The notes beneath the pieces were generated by a model, which worked only from the letters and a program-made list of their open reading frames with translations, was not told where the DNA came from and made no database searches. Position numbers and translations under genes: made by a program. Positions 55,786 to 64,000 of a stretch of 64,000 bases of DNA are shown here, one piece after another. This stretch comes from Sporolactobacillus sp. STSJ-5. Its GTDB lineage: Bacteria; Bacillota; Bacilli; Bacillales; Sporolactobacillaceae. The stretch lies in the NCBI RefSeq assembly GCF_024385605.1, contig NZ_JANFOJ010000003.1:124001-188000 (forward strand), written 5' to 3'. Each line of letters opens with the position of its first letter. Position 1 is the first letter of the stretch.

Positions 55786-55868
55786 TCAGACATGCTGATA
55801 TCTGCGGGTTTCCTTTGGCCTGCGATCAACAGAGCCGCTCCGCAGGCCTCTCGCACTTACGTGTCTGA
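55786..55868. repeat. nested inverted repeat
   Basis: Outer arms TCAGACA (55786-55792) and TGTCTGA (55862-55868) enclose an inner perfect stem GGCCTGCG (55817-55824) / CGCAGGCC (55841-55848). The element could be a structured RNA or a relic of a mobile repeat. Local base composition is more GC-rich than the flanks. Confidence 0.45.
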
Positions 55869-56022
55869 AATGAACTTAGTGCTGAAATGCCGCTAATCGT
55901 AGTGCCATCACGGCATAATTTTATACTTTTGTACGTAATCATCGTACTTTAGCACAATGGTATTTTCATTTAAGCGGTGTCCAGCACCCTTCAAGGGGGA
56001 CATGAATGTTTCCTATTTGTGT

Positions 56023-56056
56023 AAAAAAACAACCGCCCGATGTGGATCGGACGGCT
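56023..56056 (-). terminator. terminator of the S9 peptidase gene
   Basis: CCGCCCGAT (56033-56041) pairs with ATCGGACGG (56046-56054) with one mismatch, and the minus strand continues into TTTTTTT (56023-56029), 30 bases after the stop codon. Confidence 0.8.
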
Positions 56057-56086
56057 GCTTCCGATGAAGTCTTGCTAAAGGGGCAA

Positions 56087-58072
56087 TCACTTAATGGGAG
56101 ACAAAGCAATCGAATTATAGTGCTGAAACCAATCGATGATTTCTTGAAGACGAGTAAGCCGATTTCTTGGTTTTCCGCTTCGTGAAAGCTCGTGATTTTC
56201 TCCTTTTATTCGTACAAAGCGTGTTTCGACACCAAGTCGGCGCAGTGCGATATACCATTGCTCTGCTTGTTCAATCGGGCAGCGATGGTCTTGTTCACTG
56301 TGAATGATACAAGTCGGTGTTTTGACTCGATTTGCTTGTCGAATCGGCGAAAGTTGCATCAGCATTTCCTCATTGTTCCACAGATCAGCACCGTTAAAAT
56401 AACGAGTAAGGAAGTAATAGCCGATATCACTTGTTCCATAGAAATTGTAGAGGTTGCAGATGGATCGTTGAGTGACTGCTGCACGGAAACGGTTCGTTGT
56501 CCCAACAATCGTATTTGTCATAAATCCGCCGTAGCTTCCGCCGGTTACAAATTGACGATCAGGATCGCATTCCGGAAAATTCGCTAATACGTGATCGAGT
56601 CCTTTAAGAATATCCAGCTTGTCCTTTCTGCCCCAGTCACCATAACATCCGGCACAGAATTCAGCACCGTAGCCGCGGCTCCCTCGCGGATTTGTGTAGA
56701 CGACGGCGAAGCCCTGAGCGGCCAAACATTGAAATTCATGATTGAACGAGTCACCGTAGGCAGCTGCCGGTCCGCCGTGAATTTCCAAAACAACCGGTAC
56801 TTTTTCTGAAGTTCTGGCGGTTTTGGGCGGCATAAGCACCCAGCCGTCGATTTTCCAGTTGTCAGCGCCGTCATATGTAAACGAAATCGGCTCATTCAAA
56901 TCGAATTGTTTGAAAAGCTCTTGATTATGATTGCTGATTTGTCGAACCGTGTCGCCATTTCCCAGGAAATAGAGGTCTCCTGTCGAAAGAGGTGTCGATA
57001 AAATTGCAATGATTTTGTCATTGCTCATCGAAAATGAGGTCATTACAGTTTTTTTACGCATGAATACTGTAGAGACGACACCATTTAAAGCTATCGACTT
57101 TAATCCGCTGATTGCACCGTCTTGAACGAGGTACGTTAAGGATTCACCATCTTTAGACCATTGAATCAAGTTGTGGCCGCCATCAAAACGAACGTCAGTG
57201 CCGATAAAATTACCTAATGATAAGTGCTCGTTATGTGTCAGATTTTTTGCTGGTCCACCAGCTGCGGGCACAAGTAGAATACTGATATTTTCCGGAGTAC
57301 ATTCTCCATCTTCATTTCCTGCGAGAGCAACCATTTGTCCGTCCGGTGAAACTTTTACATCCTCAATGTAACCTAGTGCTTTATAAATGCGTTCCGTTGT
57401 CCGCGTGGAAAAATCATAAGCATATAAATCCAAAAGATAATCATTTTGATCCGGATGAGGCTTACCCATGCAGAAGTACAGTCGGCACCCGTCTGGTGAA
57501 AAGGCAGGAAGTTCTGCGTCGCAATGTGGGTTTGTGATCAGTTCCTTATGCTTGTCTACGATGGAGAGGAGATACAGAGCTGTTGTTCCGTCAACAAAGC
57601 CTTTGCCGTTCTGCAAATATCTGAGTCGCGTAACCACCGTGACATCCGGATTGTCAGAGCCTTTCTTATCTTTTAATGTTGTTTGACAGACAAGTTTGTG
57701 CCCGTCAGGGGAAAGTGCAAAATCATTTGTGCCATCTTCGAAATCGGTGATTTGTTCCGATTCTCCGCCCAAAAAAGGAATTCGCCACACTTGATCAGTT
57801 CCTGTTCGGTTCGAAAGATAATAGACATACATTCCATCCGAGGAGAAACAGGGACTATGATGTTTCTCTAAACCCGTTCCGTTATAGGCATGGGTCAGTG
57901 GTCTAGGGGCATGTTCTCCATCTGTACAATACAATGATGAAGAATATCCGTTTCGTTTTACATCTGTTTTCGTTACGACATAGACCGCCTGAGTTCCATC
58001 CGCTGAAAGTGCAGGAGAACCGGCAAAAGTAAATGCCGCTAAATCGTCAATCGTTATCAGTCGCTTGCTCAA
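56087..58072 (-). CDS. S9-family serine peptidase (acylaminoacyl/dipeptidyl-peptidase type)
   Basis: A 661-residue cytoplasmic peptidase: an N-terminal beta-propeller (about 1-400, with repeated SPDG-type strands) and a C-terminal alpha/beta-hydrolase domain with nucleophile motif GGSYGGFMT, aspartate in SEQDHRCP and histidine in GENHELSR. It cleaves short peptides, perhaps N-acylated. The start is TTG at 58072, seven bases after AAAGGAGGGG, which lies inside the longer frame to 58096. Confidence 0.9.
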   Translation of the reverse strand: MSKRLITIDDLAAFTFAGSPALSADGTQAVYVVTKTDVKRNGYSSSLYCTDGEHAPRPLTHAYNGTGLEKHHSPCFSSDGMYVYYLSNRTGTDQVWRIPFLGGESEQITDFEDGTNDFALSPDGHKLVCQTTLKDKKGSDNPDVTVVTRLRYLQNGKGFVDGTTALYLLSIVDKHKELITNPHCDAELPAFSPDGCRLYFCMGKPHPDQNDYLLDLYAYDFSTRTTERIYKALGYIEDVKVSPDGQMVALAGNEDGECTPENISILLVPAAGGPAKNLTHNEHLSLGNFIGTDVRFDGGHNLIQWSKDGESLTYLVQDGAISGLKSIALNGVVSTVFMRKKTVMTSFSMSNDKIIAILSTPLSTGDLYFLGNGDTVRQISNHNQELFKQFDLNEPISFTYDGADNWKIDGWVLMPPKTARTSEKVPVVLEIHGGPAAAYGDSFNHEFQCLAAQGFAVVYTNPRGSRGYGAEFCAGCYGDWGRKDKLDILKGLDHVLANFPECDPDRQFVTGGSYGGFMTNTIVGTTNRFRAAVTQRSICNLYNFYGTSDIGYYFLTRYFNGADLWNNEEMLMQLSPIRQANRVKTPTCIIHSEQDHRCPIEQAEQWYIALRRLGVETRFVRIKGENHELSRSGKPRNRLTRLQEIIDWFQHYNSIALSPIK

Positions 58073-58190
58073 ATTGATTCCCCTCCTTTCATTCAATTAT
58101 AGGTGATTAGCGATAAAACGACATCCTTTTTTAACAAGCTGTCAGAAGATTTCATCATAACTTTTATTTTGGTCAGCTTTTCCATGCTTG

Positions 58191-58225
58191 AAAAAAAGCC
58201 ACCCTGAATAAGATCAGGATGGTTT
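58191..58225 (-). terminator. terminator of the coat-protein pair
   Basis: AAGCCACCCTGA pairs with TCAGGATGGTTT and is followed on the minus strand by TTTTTTT. Confidence 0.8.
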
Positions 58226-58245
58226 GATCATGCTTTGATTAATGC

Positions 58246-58584
58246 TTATTTAGGAAACTGTTGTTGTGCATACTGCATAAACTGCTGCTGTGTCTGCTGG
58301 ATTTTCTGTGGATCTTGCGACTCCATTTTGTACCAGCCTTTGTTGAACATCAAATTGAAGAGGTCACGTTGATGATCGCATGTCTGATCAAAAACCCCTT
58401 TGACATCCTGATACAACGATTGGTGACTGGCTTCCTGAAGCGCATGAACGTAAGAGGTACACAGATATTTTTCCGTAAGAAGTACATCATTCAGATAATC
58501 GCGATCATTCATCTGCGGTGTCTTAGGAACTTGCGTCTCTGTGTTTTGAATTGGCATGGATTGTACCGGTTGTTTTTCCATCAT
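58246..58584 (-). CDS. CotF-like spore coat protein
   Basis: A 112-residue protein with a disordered proline/glutamine N-terminus and a ferritin-like two-helix CotF domain (NDRDYLNDVLLTEKYLCTSYVHALQEASHQ...CDHQRDLFNLMFNKGWYKM). A glutamine-rich tail follows. It belongs to the CotF/YhcQ group of spore coat or inner-spore proteins and overlaps the preceding related gene by four bases. Confidence 0.82.
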   Translation of the reverse strand: MMEKQPVQSMPIQNTETQVPKTPQMNDRDYLNDVLLTEKYLCTSYVHALQEASHQSLYQDVKGVFDQTCDHQRDLFNLMFNKGWYKMESQDPQKIQQTQQQFMQYAQQQFPK

Positions 58585-58859
58585 CGTGCCATTCCCCCTG
58601 CCATCGCAGTTGCTTGAACATGTTTACCCAAATGATTGAGGATGTTTTGATAATGACGCATGTGCAACTGACATGTTCGATTCATCGCCTGAATCACATC
58701 CTGATCCTGACACAATGAAGCGTAAGCATTTGCTTTTTTAATGATCTCGAGGTTCCAAGACAGGATGTCTTCAATGTAAAGAAAATCCTTTGTCGATAAA
58801 ATCGCAGGTGGTTGTGCGAAATTCATTGGAGTCTGCCCGCTCTGTTGCTGAATGTTCAT
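58581..58859 (-). CDS. CotF-related small spore protein
   Basis: A 92-residue protein of the same helical CotF-related type (STKDFLYIEDILSWNLEIIKKANAYASLC...CQLHMRHYQNILNHLG). It starts with a glutamine-rich stretch. The overlapping pair suggests a duplicated coat gene unit expressed in the sporangium; promoter class could not be read. Confidence 0.75.
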   Translation of the reverse strand: MNIQQQSGQTPMNFAQPPAILSTKDFLYIEDILSWNLEIIKKANAYASLCQDQDVIQAMNRTCQLHMRHYQNILNHLGKHVQATAMAGGMAR

Positions 58860-59022
58860 GTGTTTTTCACACTCCTATATAGTTGTGGTGGCGGTGCTCT
58901 CTGTTAGTATGTCCGGTCGGCATCAAAAAATTTGGTTGAAGCAACTGTTTTTTTGTGTTGTTTTTTGCATGGTTCATGACGGCAGGTATAATAAAAGAAG
59001 ATCATTTAGGGGAAGAGAAAGG

Positions 59023-59391
59023 ATGAGTAAAGTGCTGACCATGTATAGCTATCCGCCATGCGGAACGTGCCGAAAAGCGAAGAAATGGCTGGATGAACAT
59101 TCAATTCCATATGAAGAAATCAATATTGCCGATCATCCGCCCGACTACGATGTACTGAGGCAATTGGTTGACAAAAGCGGGCTTCCGATCGGAAAATTTT
59201 TCAACACGAGCGGAAAGCACTATCGTGAAGGCGATTTTAAAAATCGTAAGAAGAATGAACCAGAAGAAAAATGGCTTGAATGGCTTGCTGAAGACGGTAT
59301 GCTGATCAAACGACCGCTTGTCTATGACAAAAATAAAGCAACGGTTGGGTTCAGCGAAACACTGTTTGAAAACGAATGGATGAAACGTTGA
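59023..59391 (+). CDS. yusI: ArsC/Spx-family protein YusI
   Basis: A 122-residue thioredoxin-fold protein with the ArsC/Spx-type CGTC motif (YPPCGTCRKAKKWL) and KFFNTSGKHYRE, matching B. subtilis YusI, which also neighbours gcvH. It is a putative arsenate-reductase-like or regulatory redox protein. GAGAAAGG abuts the ATG at 59023; the in-frame GTG at 59032 is better spaced, so the true start may be three codons later. Confidence 0.88.
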   Translation: MSKVLTMYSYPPCGTCRKAKKWLDEHSIPYEEINIADHPPDYDVLRQLVDKSGLPIGKFFNTSGKHYREGDFKNRKKNEPEEKWLEWLAEDGMLIKRPLVYDKNKATVGFSETLFENEWMKR

Positions 59392-59496
59392 AAATGTGAA
59401 TGAAATTCATTTGTTTTATCTGCCAAATTTTACGCTATAATAGAAGTATCGTTAAGATGTAAGGAATATCCAGTACCTGAAAACGGAGGCAAAATA

Positions 59497-59877
59497 ATGA
59501 GTGTACCTACAGATTTGCTGTATTCAAAGGATCATGAATGGGTTAAGAAAGAAGCGGATGGTAAAGTCCGTATCGGTATCACAGAGTTTGCTCAAAAAGA
59601 ACTCGGAGATATTGTTTTTGTTGAACTTCCGGATATTGGTGCGGAACTTGGCTCAGGCGATTCATTCGGCAGTGTGGAATCGGTAAAAACGGTTTCTGAA
59701 CTCTATGCGCCAGTAAGCGGCGTTGTTGCAGCAATTAATGAGGAACTTGAAGATTCACCGGAATTTGTTAATGAATCGCCTTATGAAAAAGCTTGGATGG
59801 TTGAACTCGAATCTGTTGATGCGTCAAGCTTTGATAATCTTCTGGATGCTGCAGCATATGAGAAATTGATCGGTTAA
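59497..59877 (+). CDS. gcvH: glycine cleavage system H protein
   Basis: GcvH carries a lipoyl arm for glycine cleavage and, in Bacillales, is the obligatory acceptor in lipoate synthesis by LipM and LipA. The 126-residue protein has the lipoyl-lysine in [14 protein letters not shown] (Lys64). ACGGAGG precedes the start; TATAAT at 59436-59441 is a good -10. No other gcv gene is here, consistent with the relay role. Confidence 0.95.
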   Translation: MSVPTDLLYSKDHEWVKKEADGKVRIGITEFAQKELGDIVFVELPDIGAELGSGDSFGSVESVKTVSELYAPVSGVVAAINEELEDSPEFVNESPYEKAWMVELESVDASSFDNLLDAAAYEKLIG

Positions 59878-60185
59878 CGAAAGGCATATGCAGGCAATAA
59901 GGCACTTATAAAGTCACTCACAAAATAGTTTAATAATCCTTGTCATCTTTTTGTTACCAGATTGTCGCTTTCTTTTCAATAGGGAAGCATGGTATAAATG
60001 AGGCAAGGGTTTTTTGCTTTTTCGACAAAATCCTCGAACAATGGGACATTAACAAAAGTTTTTGACAATAGTCCTACATTTCCATGGGACATGTTATTGT
60101 AAAAAAAAGATGGTCAACAGATTTGATTTTTACCATTTGGAATTGATCAAAGACTTAAAGACCAAAGCGAGAGGTGAGTGTTTTG
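59878..60185. other. sigI upstream region
   Basis: A 308-base interval. ATGGGACAT occurs as a direct repeat at 60041-60049 and 60084-60092, 43 bases apart, and TTGACA is at 60062-60067 without a well-placed -10. I do not see the canonical SigI promoter elements of B. subtilis. Confidence 0.4.
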
Positions 60186-60944
60186 ATGAGCGCAAACCAG
60201 TTAACATTAGGCGGAGCGTTTAATATTTCGCTTGAAACGAATATTTTTCAGGTACAGCAAGGCGATGAATCCTTGCGAAACTCAATTATCGAATCCTACC
60301 AGCCTTTTATTAAAAAGGTTGTTTCTAAAGTATGCAATCGTTTTATAGATCAGACAATGGATGAATTCAGTATCGGTTTAGTTGCGTTTAACGAAGCAAT
60401 TAACCAGTACCAAAAAGGGCAGGGAAGTAAGTTTTTGACTTTTGCAGACATGGTCATTCGACGCAGAATTATTGATTTCATTCGCAAAGAATCCCGCCAA
60501 GTACGCCATATTTATTTGGATCAGACAAAACAGACCGATGAAAACACGATGGAAGAAAGTTTCATCGAACAGCAAGCTGCTATTGATCACTTTGAAGAGC
60601 AGCGGCGGATTAACGAGCGTATGGAGCAAATCGAAAGCTATCAAACACTGCTGCTCGAATACGGTATTACATTTGATGTGTTGAGCAAGCATTGCCCGAA
60701 GCATGCGGATGCGCGTGAAAATGCAAAAGTATCGGCAAAAAGGCTGGTTGAGCACAAGGAATTAGTAACTTATTTAAAGAAAAAGAAGCAGCTGCCGATA
60801 AAAGATTTGTTACAATTTGTATCGTGTAGCCGCAAAACGATTGAAAGGAATCGAAAATATATAATAGCATTGTCGCTGATCTATATTGGCGGGTTCAGTG
60901 CATTAAAGTCATATATTGAACCGGAATTAGAAACGGTTCAGTGA
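60186..60944 (+). CDS. sigI: RNA polymerase sigma factor SigI
   Basis: SigI is a heat- and wall-stress-related sigma-70-type factor. The 252-residue protein has the region 2-like block beginning DESLRNSIIESYQPFIKKVVSKVCNRF, TFADMVIRRRIIDFIRKESRQ, and the distinctive SigI C-terminal helix-turn-helix (LPIKDLLQFVSCSRKTIERNRKYIIALSLI). The ATG at 60186 is 8 bases after GAGGTGA; a GTG at 60174 overlaps the site. It is followed by rsgI. Confidence 0.93.
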   Translation: MSANQLTLGGAFNISLETNIFQVQQGDESLRNSIIESYQPFIKKVVSKVCNRFIDQTMDEFSIGLVAFNEAINQYQKGQGSKFLTFADMVIRRRIIDFIRKESRQVRHIYLDQTKQTDENTMEESFIEQQAAIDHFEEQRRINERMEQIESYQTLLLEYGITFDVLSKHCPKHADARENAKVSAKRLVEHKELVTYLKKKKQLPIKDLLQFVSCSRKTIERNRKYIIALSLIYIGGFSALKSYIEPELETVQ

Positions 60945-60969
60945 CCGAGAAAGGTGGGGAGGAAAACTG

Positions 60970-61914
60970 ATTAATCAGGGTGTACTCGTGTCCAAAAAGG
61001 GGAGGCGTGCTGTCATTCTGACTGATGAAGGCGACTTCAAATCGGTCAGGCTCAGACGCATGGCTGATCTTTCTATTGGACAAACGGTACGTTCCAAACA
61101 CCTTGCCCGATTTAACTTTCTTCCCAAATCGATACTGACGCCGATCATCGCACTTGGATTTTCGCTGCTTTGTTTTATTCCGTTGTCGCATAGTACTTAT
61201 GCGCCTCCTGGGCCGGTAGCTGCATATGTGTATTTTGATTTAAAGGCAAGTATCGAAGCGAGTGTAGATCGTAATATGCAGGTTATCTCTGTACAGCCTT
61301 TAAACAGTGAAGCAAGACAACTGCTTCAGAGTATCCCTGTCGTCCAAAAGATGCCTCTTCAGCAGTTCAGTTCAGCACTCTTCTCAAAACTGAGGAACGA
61401 AGGCGTTTCAGATAAGCGATCGCTTTGTTTAGTTACAACAGTTTTGACGAATCAAATCGGCCGCTCGCAAAAATCAGTATTTACAGAGGGCTTGACCGCA
61501 TCTTTTAATCGCGGAGCAAGTCAATCCCTTCAAGCGAACGGAATTGGAATTGAGTGGCTTCAAGCATCTCTTGAACGAAAAAAGGATGCCGAAGCACGAG
61601 GCCTGTCTGTTGGAAAGTATCTGCTTTATTTGCAAGCGAATGCGTACGGCAAGACGCTCTCGCTTGAAGATGCCCAACAATTATCCACTGAGAAGATGCG
61701 CGAAGTATCAGGAGCTGTTTCACTGCCATGGCATTCGTTGATTAGAGAACGGAATAATACTCAAGGAAGCAGACCATCTACGGAGCAAGCGTCCTTTAGG
61801 GCCAATCAACTTAAACCGCTCTTTCAAAATCCTTTTCAGGTCGGTGAGGCGGCTAAAAGCAGGGAGAACAGCAGCTATAATTATTTGAACACTCGAATAG
61901 CGGGTTATGCCTGA
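60970..61914 (+). CDS. rsgI: RsgI-type anti-sigma-I factor, probable AUU start
   Basis: RsgI is a membrane anti-sigma factor for SigI. It has an N-terminal RsgI_N domain (about residues 1-50), one transmembrane helix (about 51-75) and an extracytoplasmic part of about 235 residues, shorter than in cellulolytic relatives and without a recognisable carbohydrate module. The family starts close to KGIV-x-LTxxGxF; here NQGVLVSKKGRRAVILTDEGDF requires a start upstream of the GTG at 60988. GGGGAGG (60956-60962) is 7 bases before ATT at 60970 and 4 before CTG at 60967, and no ATG, GTG or TTG is available there. Confidence 0.82.
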   Translation: MNQGVLVSKKGRRAVILTDEGDFKSVRLRRMADLSIGQTVRSKHLARFNFLPKSILTPIIALGFSLLCFIPLSHSTYAPPGPVAAYVYFDLKASIEASVDRNMQVISVQPLNSEARQLLQSIPVVQKMPLQQFSSALFSKLRNEGVSDKRSLCLVTTVLTNQIGRSQKSVFTEGLTASFNRGASQSLQANGIGIEWLQASLERKKDAEARGLSVGKYLLYLQANAYGKTLSLEDAQQLSTEKMREVSGAVSLPWHSLIRERNNTQGSRPSTEQASFRANQLKPLFQNPFQVGEAAKSRENSSYNYLNTRIAGYA

Positions 61915-61930
61915 TTTTTGTCTATGAAGA

Positions 61931-61962
61931 TCCAAGCAGAGAAACATCTGCTTGGATTTTTT
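61931..61962 (+). terminator. terminator of sigI-rsgI
   Basis: TCCAAGCAGA pairs perfectly with TCTGCTTGGA over a six-base loop and is followed by TTTTTT. Confidence 0.92.
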
Positions 61963-62001
61963 AATATGCATAATCGGGTATCTGTTAAGAGAAAAAATGG
62001 T

Positions 62002-62030
62002 TTGACAGCTTGAGTTATGCGTGGTAAATT
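62002..62030 (+). promoter_or_regulatory. promoter of the S-box metNP transcript
   Basis: TTGACA (62002-62007) and TAAATT (62025-62030) are exactly 17 bases apart, about 25 bases before the riboswitch. Confidence 0.7.
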
Positions 62031-62054
62031 ATTAACACTCAATTGAATAGAAAA

Positions 62055-62208
62055 ACTCTTATCCAGAGAGGCGGAGGGACTGGCCCGATGATGCCCGGCA
62101 ACCTAATTGCAGATCGTTGCAATAAAGGTGCTAATTCCTTCAGAAACAAATGTTTCTGACAGATGAGAGAGGCGAATCCCACCTCTCTCAAGGCGGGTTT
62201 TTTTATTG
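62055..62208 (+). promoter_or_regulatory. SAM-I riboswitch (S-box)
   Basis: The leader shows the S-box core: CTCTTATCCAGAGAGGCGGAG (starting 62056), GGGACTGGCCC, GATGATGCCCGGCAACC, GGTGCTAATTCC, and the closing GATGAGAG strand of P1, followed by a terminator stem ending in TTTTTTT (62201-62207). S-adenosylmethionine binding would terminate transcription, so metNP is expressed when methionine is short. Confidence 0.95.
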
Positions 62209-62321
62209 GTTGAAACAAAAATCGGAGAGAGGGATGCCACCAAGTAGAATACAGATTAAATGCCAAGTAAAAACGTAGGATAAGTTTTTACGACTGTAAT
62301 AATTGAAAGCGGTGAACGAAG

Positions 62322-63341
62322 TTGATTCAATTAAGCAATGTTGAAAAAACGTTTCGGACTGATCAGGGTCCGGTGCGTGCACTATCGGATGTTAGCCTTG
62401 CTATTCAGGAAGGGGAAGTGTTCGGCATTATTGGCTATAGCGGTGCCGGCAAGAGCACACTCATTCGGATGATTAATCTGCTTGAGAAACCGACGTCAGG
62501 AACGATCACGATTGATGGTCGAAGTCTTACAGACTTGGATGAGCGCCAGCTGCGTGAAGAACGTCGGTCAATTGGAATGATCTTTCAGCATTTCAACTTG
62601 CTGTGGTCGCGGACTGTTGCTGAGAATATTGCTTTCCCATTAGAATTAACGAAGCTGAAAAAGAAACAAAGAGAAGATCGGATTGCCGAATTGATTCGGA
62701 TGGTTGGACTTGAAGGCAAAGAGTCTGCGTATCCATCACAACTGAGCGGCGGTCAAAAACAGCGTGTAGGCATTGCACGAGCACTGGCTAACAATCCGAA
62801 GGTCCTTCTTTGTGATGAAGCGACATCGGCACTTGATCCAAAAACAACCGATTCAATTCTTACCCTTCTGTCGGAAATTAATAAGACGCTTGGACTGACG
62901 ATCATACTGATTACTCATGAAATGACTGTAATTCGAAAAATATGCGATCGTGTGGCTGTGCTTGACGGCGGTAAAATTGTTGAGCAAGGAACAGTTGAGT
63001 CTGTGTTTTCGAATCCGCAACAAACCATTACTCAAGAATTCGTAGGCAACCATACTGGGAAAAGTACACCGATTCAAATCAAAGTTTCCGATGTGATACA
63101 TACTGAGGGAACTGTAATCAGTCTTTCGGCTGCTGACCAAGCCACGTTTCAACACAGCTTATCGCGGCTGCTCGGGAACACGAACCTATCGGTAAAGGTG
63201 CTTGGATTAGCATACGGAGCGAACACTCAATCGGAGCATACAATCGTTTCCATTCAAGGGGCTTCAGAATCCATTAGAAAAGCGATCAACGTTCTGCGTT
63301 CAGAAGGCGTGAGAGTTGAGGTGACAAAGGAAAATGTTTGA
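62322..63341 (+). CDS. metN: methionine ABC transporter ATP-binding protein
   Basis: MetN energises methionine uptake. The 339-residue protein has Walker [10 protein letters not shown], signature LSGGQKQR, Walker [13 protein letters not shown] and a C-terminal NIL regulatory domain (about 265-338) that binds methionine in homologues. The start is TTG at 62322. The upstream S-box confirms a methionine role. It overlaps metP by 8 bases. Confidence 0.94.
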   Translation: MIQLSNVEKTFRTDQGPVRALSDVSLAIQEGEVFGIIGYSGAGKSTLIRMINLLEKPTSGTITIDGRSLTDLDERQLREERRSIGMIFQHFNLLWSRTVAENIAFPLELTKLKKKQREDRIAELIRMVGLEGKESAYPSQLSGGQKQRVGIARALANNPKVLLCDEATSALDPKTTDSILTLLSEINKTLGLTIILITHEMTVIRKICDRVAVLDGGKIVEQGTVESVFSNPQQTITQEFVGNHTGKSTPIQIKVSDVIHTEGTVISLSAADQATFQHSLSRLLGNTNLSVKVLGLAYGANTQSEHTIVSIQGASESIRKAINVLRSEGVRVEVTKENV

Positions 63342-63999
63342 GTGGTTACAAAATGTTGATTGGCCAAGTATGTGGCTGTCTACCGGTCAAACGCTCTATA
63401 TGACAGCTATCTCCGGTGTGTTTACATTTTTTTTAGGAGTCGCTTTAGGGCTTTTACTTTACTTAACGGCAAAAGGCGGACTCTATGAGAATCAGATTAT
63501 CTACAGGTTTATTGCTTCATTCGTCAATGTGTTTCGATCAATCCCTTTCATTATTTTGATCATTCTTTTGATCCCGCTTACGGTGATTATCATTGGGACC
63601 ATGATTGGAGCGAGTGCGGCACTGCCTTCGATCATTATCGGAGCGGCACCGTTTTATGCCCGGCTGGTTGAGATCGGTTTAAGAGAAGTAGATAAGGGAG
63701 TCATTGAAGCGGCTCAGGCAATGGGTGCAACCAAGTGGCACATTGTTTGGAAAGTACTTCTTCCTGAAGCACTGCCGTCACTATCTTCCGGAATGACCGT
63801 TACGCTGATTGCACTGATTGGCAACACGGCAATGGCCGGGGTCGTTGGTGCCGGAGGACTTGGTACTATTGCTTATAATGAAGGTTTTCAAGCAAATAAT
63901 AATACAATTACGTTTATCGCGACCGTGATTATTCTAGTGATTGTCTTTATTATTCAGTATGTCGGCGATCATATTACTCGCCGTGTTGACAAGAGATAG
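63334..63999 (+). CDS. metP: methionine ABC transporter permease
   Basis: A 221-residue permease with five hydrophobic helices and the EAA loop [24 protein letters not shown] that contacts MetN. In E. coli it is called MetI. The gene is complete, its TAG ending one base before the window edge; the substrate-binding lipoprotein gene metQ is expected next, outside the window. Confidence 0.93.
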   Translation: MFEWLQNVDWPSMWLSTGQTLYMTAISGVFTFFLGVALGLLLYLTAKGGLYENQIIYRFIASFVNVFRSIPFIILIILLIPLTVIIIGTMIGASAALPSIIIGAAPFYARLVEIGLREVDKGVIEAAQAMGATKWHIVWKVLLPEALPSLSSGMTVTLIALIGNTAMAGVVGAGGLGTIAYNEGFQANNNTITFIATVIILVIVFIIQYVGDHITRRVDKR

Positions 64000-64000
64000 A

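Larger units (their letters stand above)
55036..56022. other. gene-free, repeat-rich interval
   Basis: About one kilobase without a credible gene. From left to right it holds a minus-strand terminator-like hairpin (55203-55228, CCGGGC/GCCCGG), four palindromic repeats (55291-55480), a second AAAAACCGGGC hairpin (55577-55597), AAAGCTCC/GGAGCTTT (55692-55719) and a nested inverted repeat (55786-55868). An open frame at 55521-55868 crosses these hairpins and has no ribosome site, so I do not call it. Confidence 0.6.

Noticed and set aside
55521-55868. Plus-strand open frame of 115 codons
   Set aside because: It spans several inverted repeats, has no ribosome site, and its translation shows no domain-like pattern.
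58852-59022. N-terminal extension of yusI
   Set aside because: The extra 57 codons overlap the coat-protein promoter region and have no family similarity; the protein matches YusI from 59023.
1-64000. Prophage, insertion sequence, CRISPR array or defence island
   Set aside because: No transposase, integrase, phage structural gene, spaced direct-repeat array or restriction/defence gene was recognised; the SNF2 and SWIM pair is a common chromosomal unit in Bacillales.

Overview
The window looks like chromosomal DNA of a spore-forming, lactate-producing member of the Bacillales. A Sporolactobacillus-type organism fits best, but that is inference from gene content and not from an rRNA gene. The supporting markers are a lactate-racemization (lar) locus, the acetoin genes alsS-alsD with alsR, two CotF-like spore coat genes, a YtaF-type sporulation membrane protein, SigI with an RsgI-type anti-sigma factor, YpjP, LipM, class Ib ribonucleotide reductase, two T-box leaders and an S-box. 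GTG and TTG starts are frequent. I found no rRNA, tRNA, CRISPR array, prophage or intact insertion sequence.

Layout. 1-6.9 kb: lactate racemase LarA and nickel-pincer cofactor enzymes LarE, LarB and LarC on the minus strand, with a LysR regulator and a MIP channel (LarD-like) upstream and a divergent AraC regulator. 7.7-11 kb: thioesterase, cardiolipin synthase, AI-2E-type permease. 11-14.7 kb: alsR divergent from alsS-alsD. 14.9-21 kb: small membrane protein, YtaF, methyltransferase, AIM24 protein, BNR-repeat membrane protein, HAD hydrolase, type II pantothenate kinase. 21-24.2 kb: class V aminotransferase plus serA behind a serine-type T-box. 24.2-26.7 kb: HisC-type aminotransferase, RpiR regulator. 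26.6-31.3 kb: hom-thrC-thrB, followed by a 30-codon membrane-peptide ORF, and flanked upstream by a divergent threonine-type T-box that leads into an orphan protein resembling the acetolactate synthase regulatory subunit. 31.3-34.9 kb: SWIM protein plus SNF2 helicase (YwqB/YwqA). 35.5-37.3 kb: lipM-lipA. 37.3-44.5 kb: gltC divergent from the glutamate synthase genes. 44.8-48.5 kb: ppx-ppk. 48.8-52.3 kb: nrdI-nrdE-nrdF behind paired NrdR boxes. 52.4-58.9 kb: ypjP, SGNH hydrolase, secreted CAP protein, a repeat-rich gene-free kilobase, S9 peptidase, coat proteins. 59-64 kb: yusI, gcvH, sigI-rsgI, then an S-box leader and metN-metP.

How the genes fit together. Lactate isomerization and export, acetoin formation and a catabolite-repression-like site point to fermentative carbon overflow. 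LipM, LipA and GcvH belong to the lipoate relay in which GcvH is the first octanoyl acceptor. Serine, threonine, methionine and glutamate supply are each controlled by a visible RNA or DNA element (T-box, T-box, S-box, GltC site). The most unusual points are the threonine T-box orphan and the buried-ribosome-site peptide flanking the thr operon, a probable AUU start for rsgI, a slippery heptamer in larC, and structured or repetitive intergenic DNA at 53.15-53.23 and 55.2-55.9 kb.
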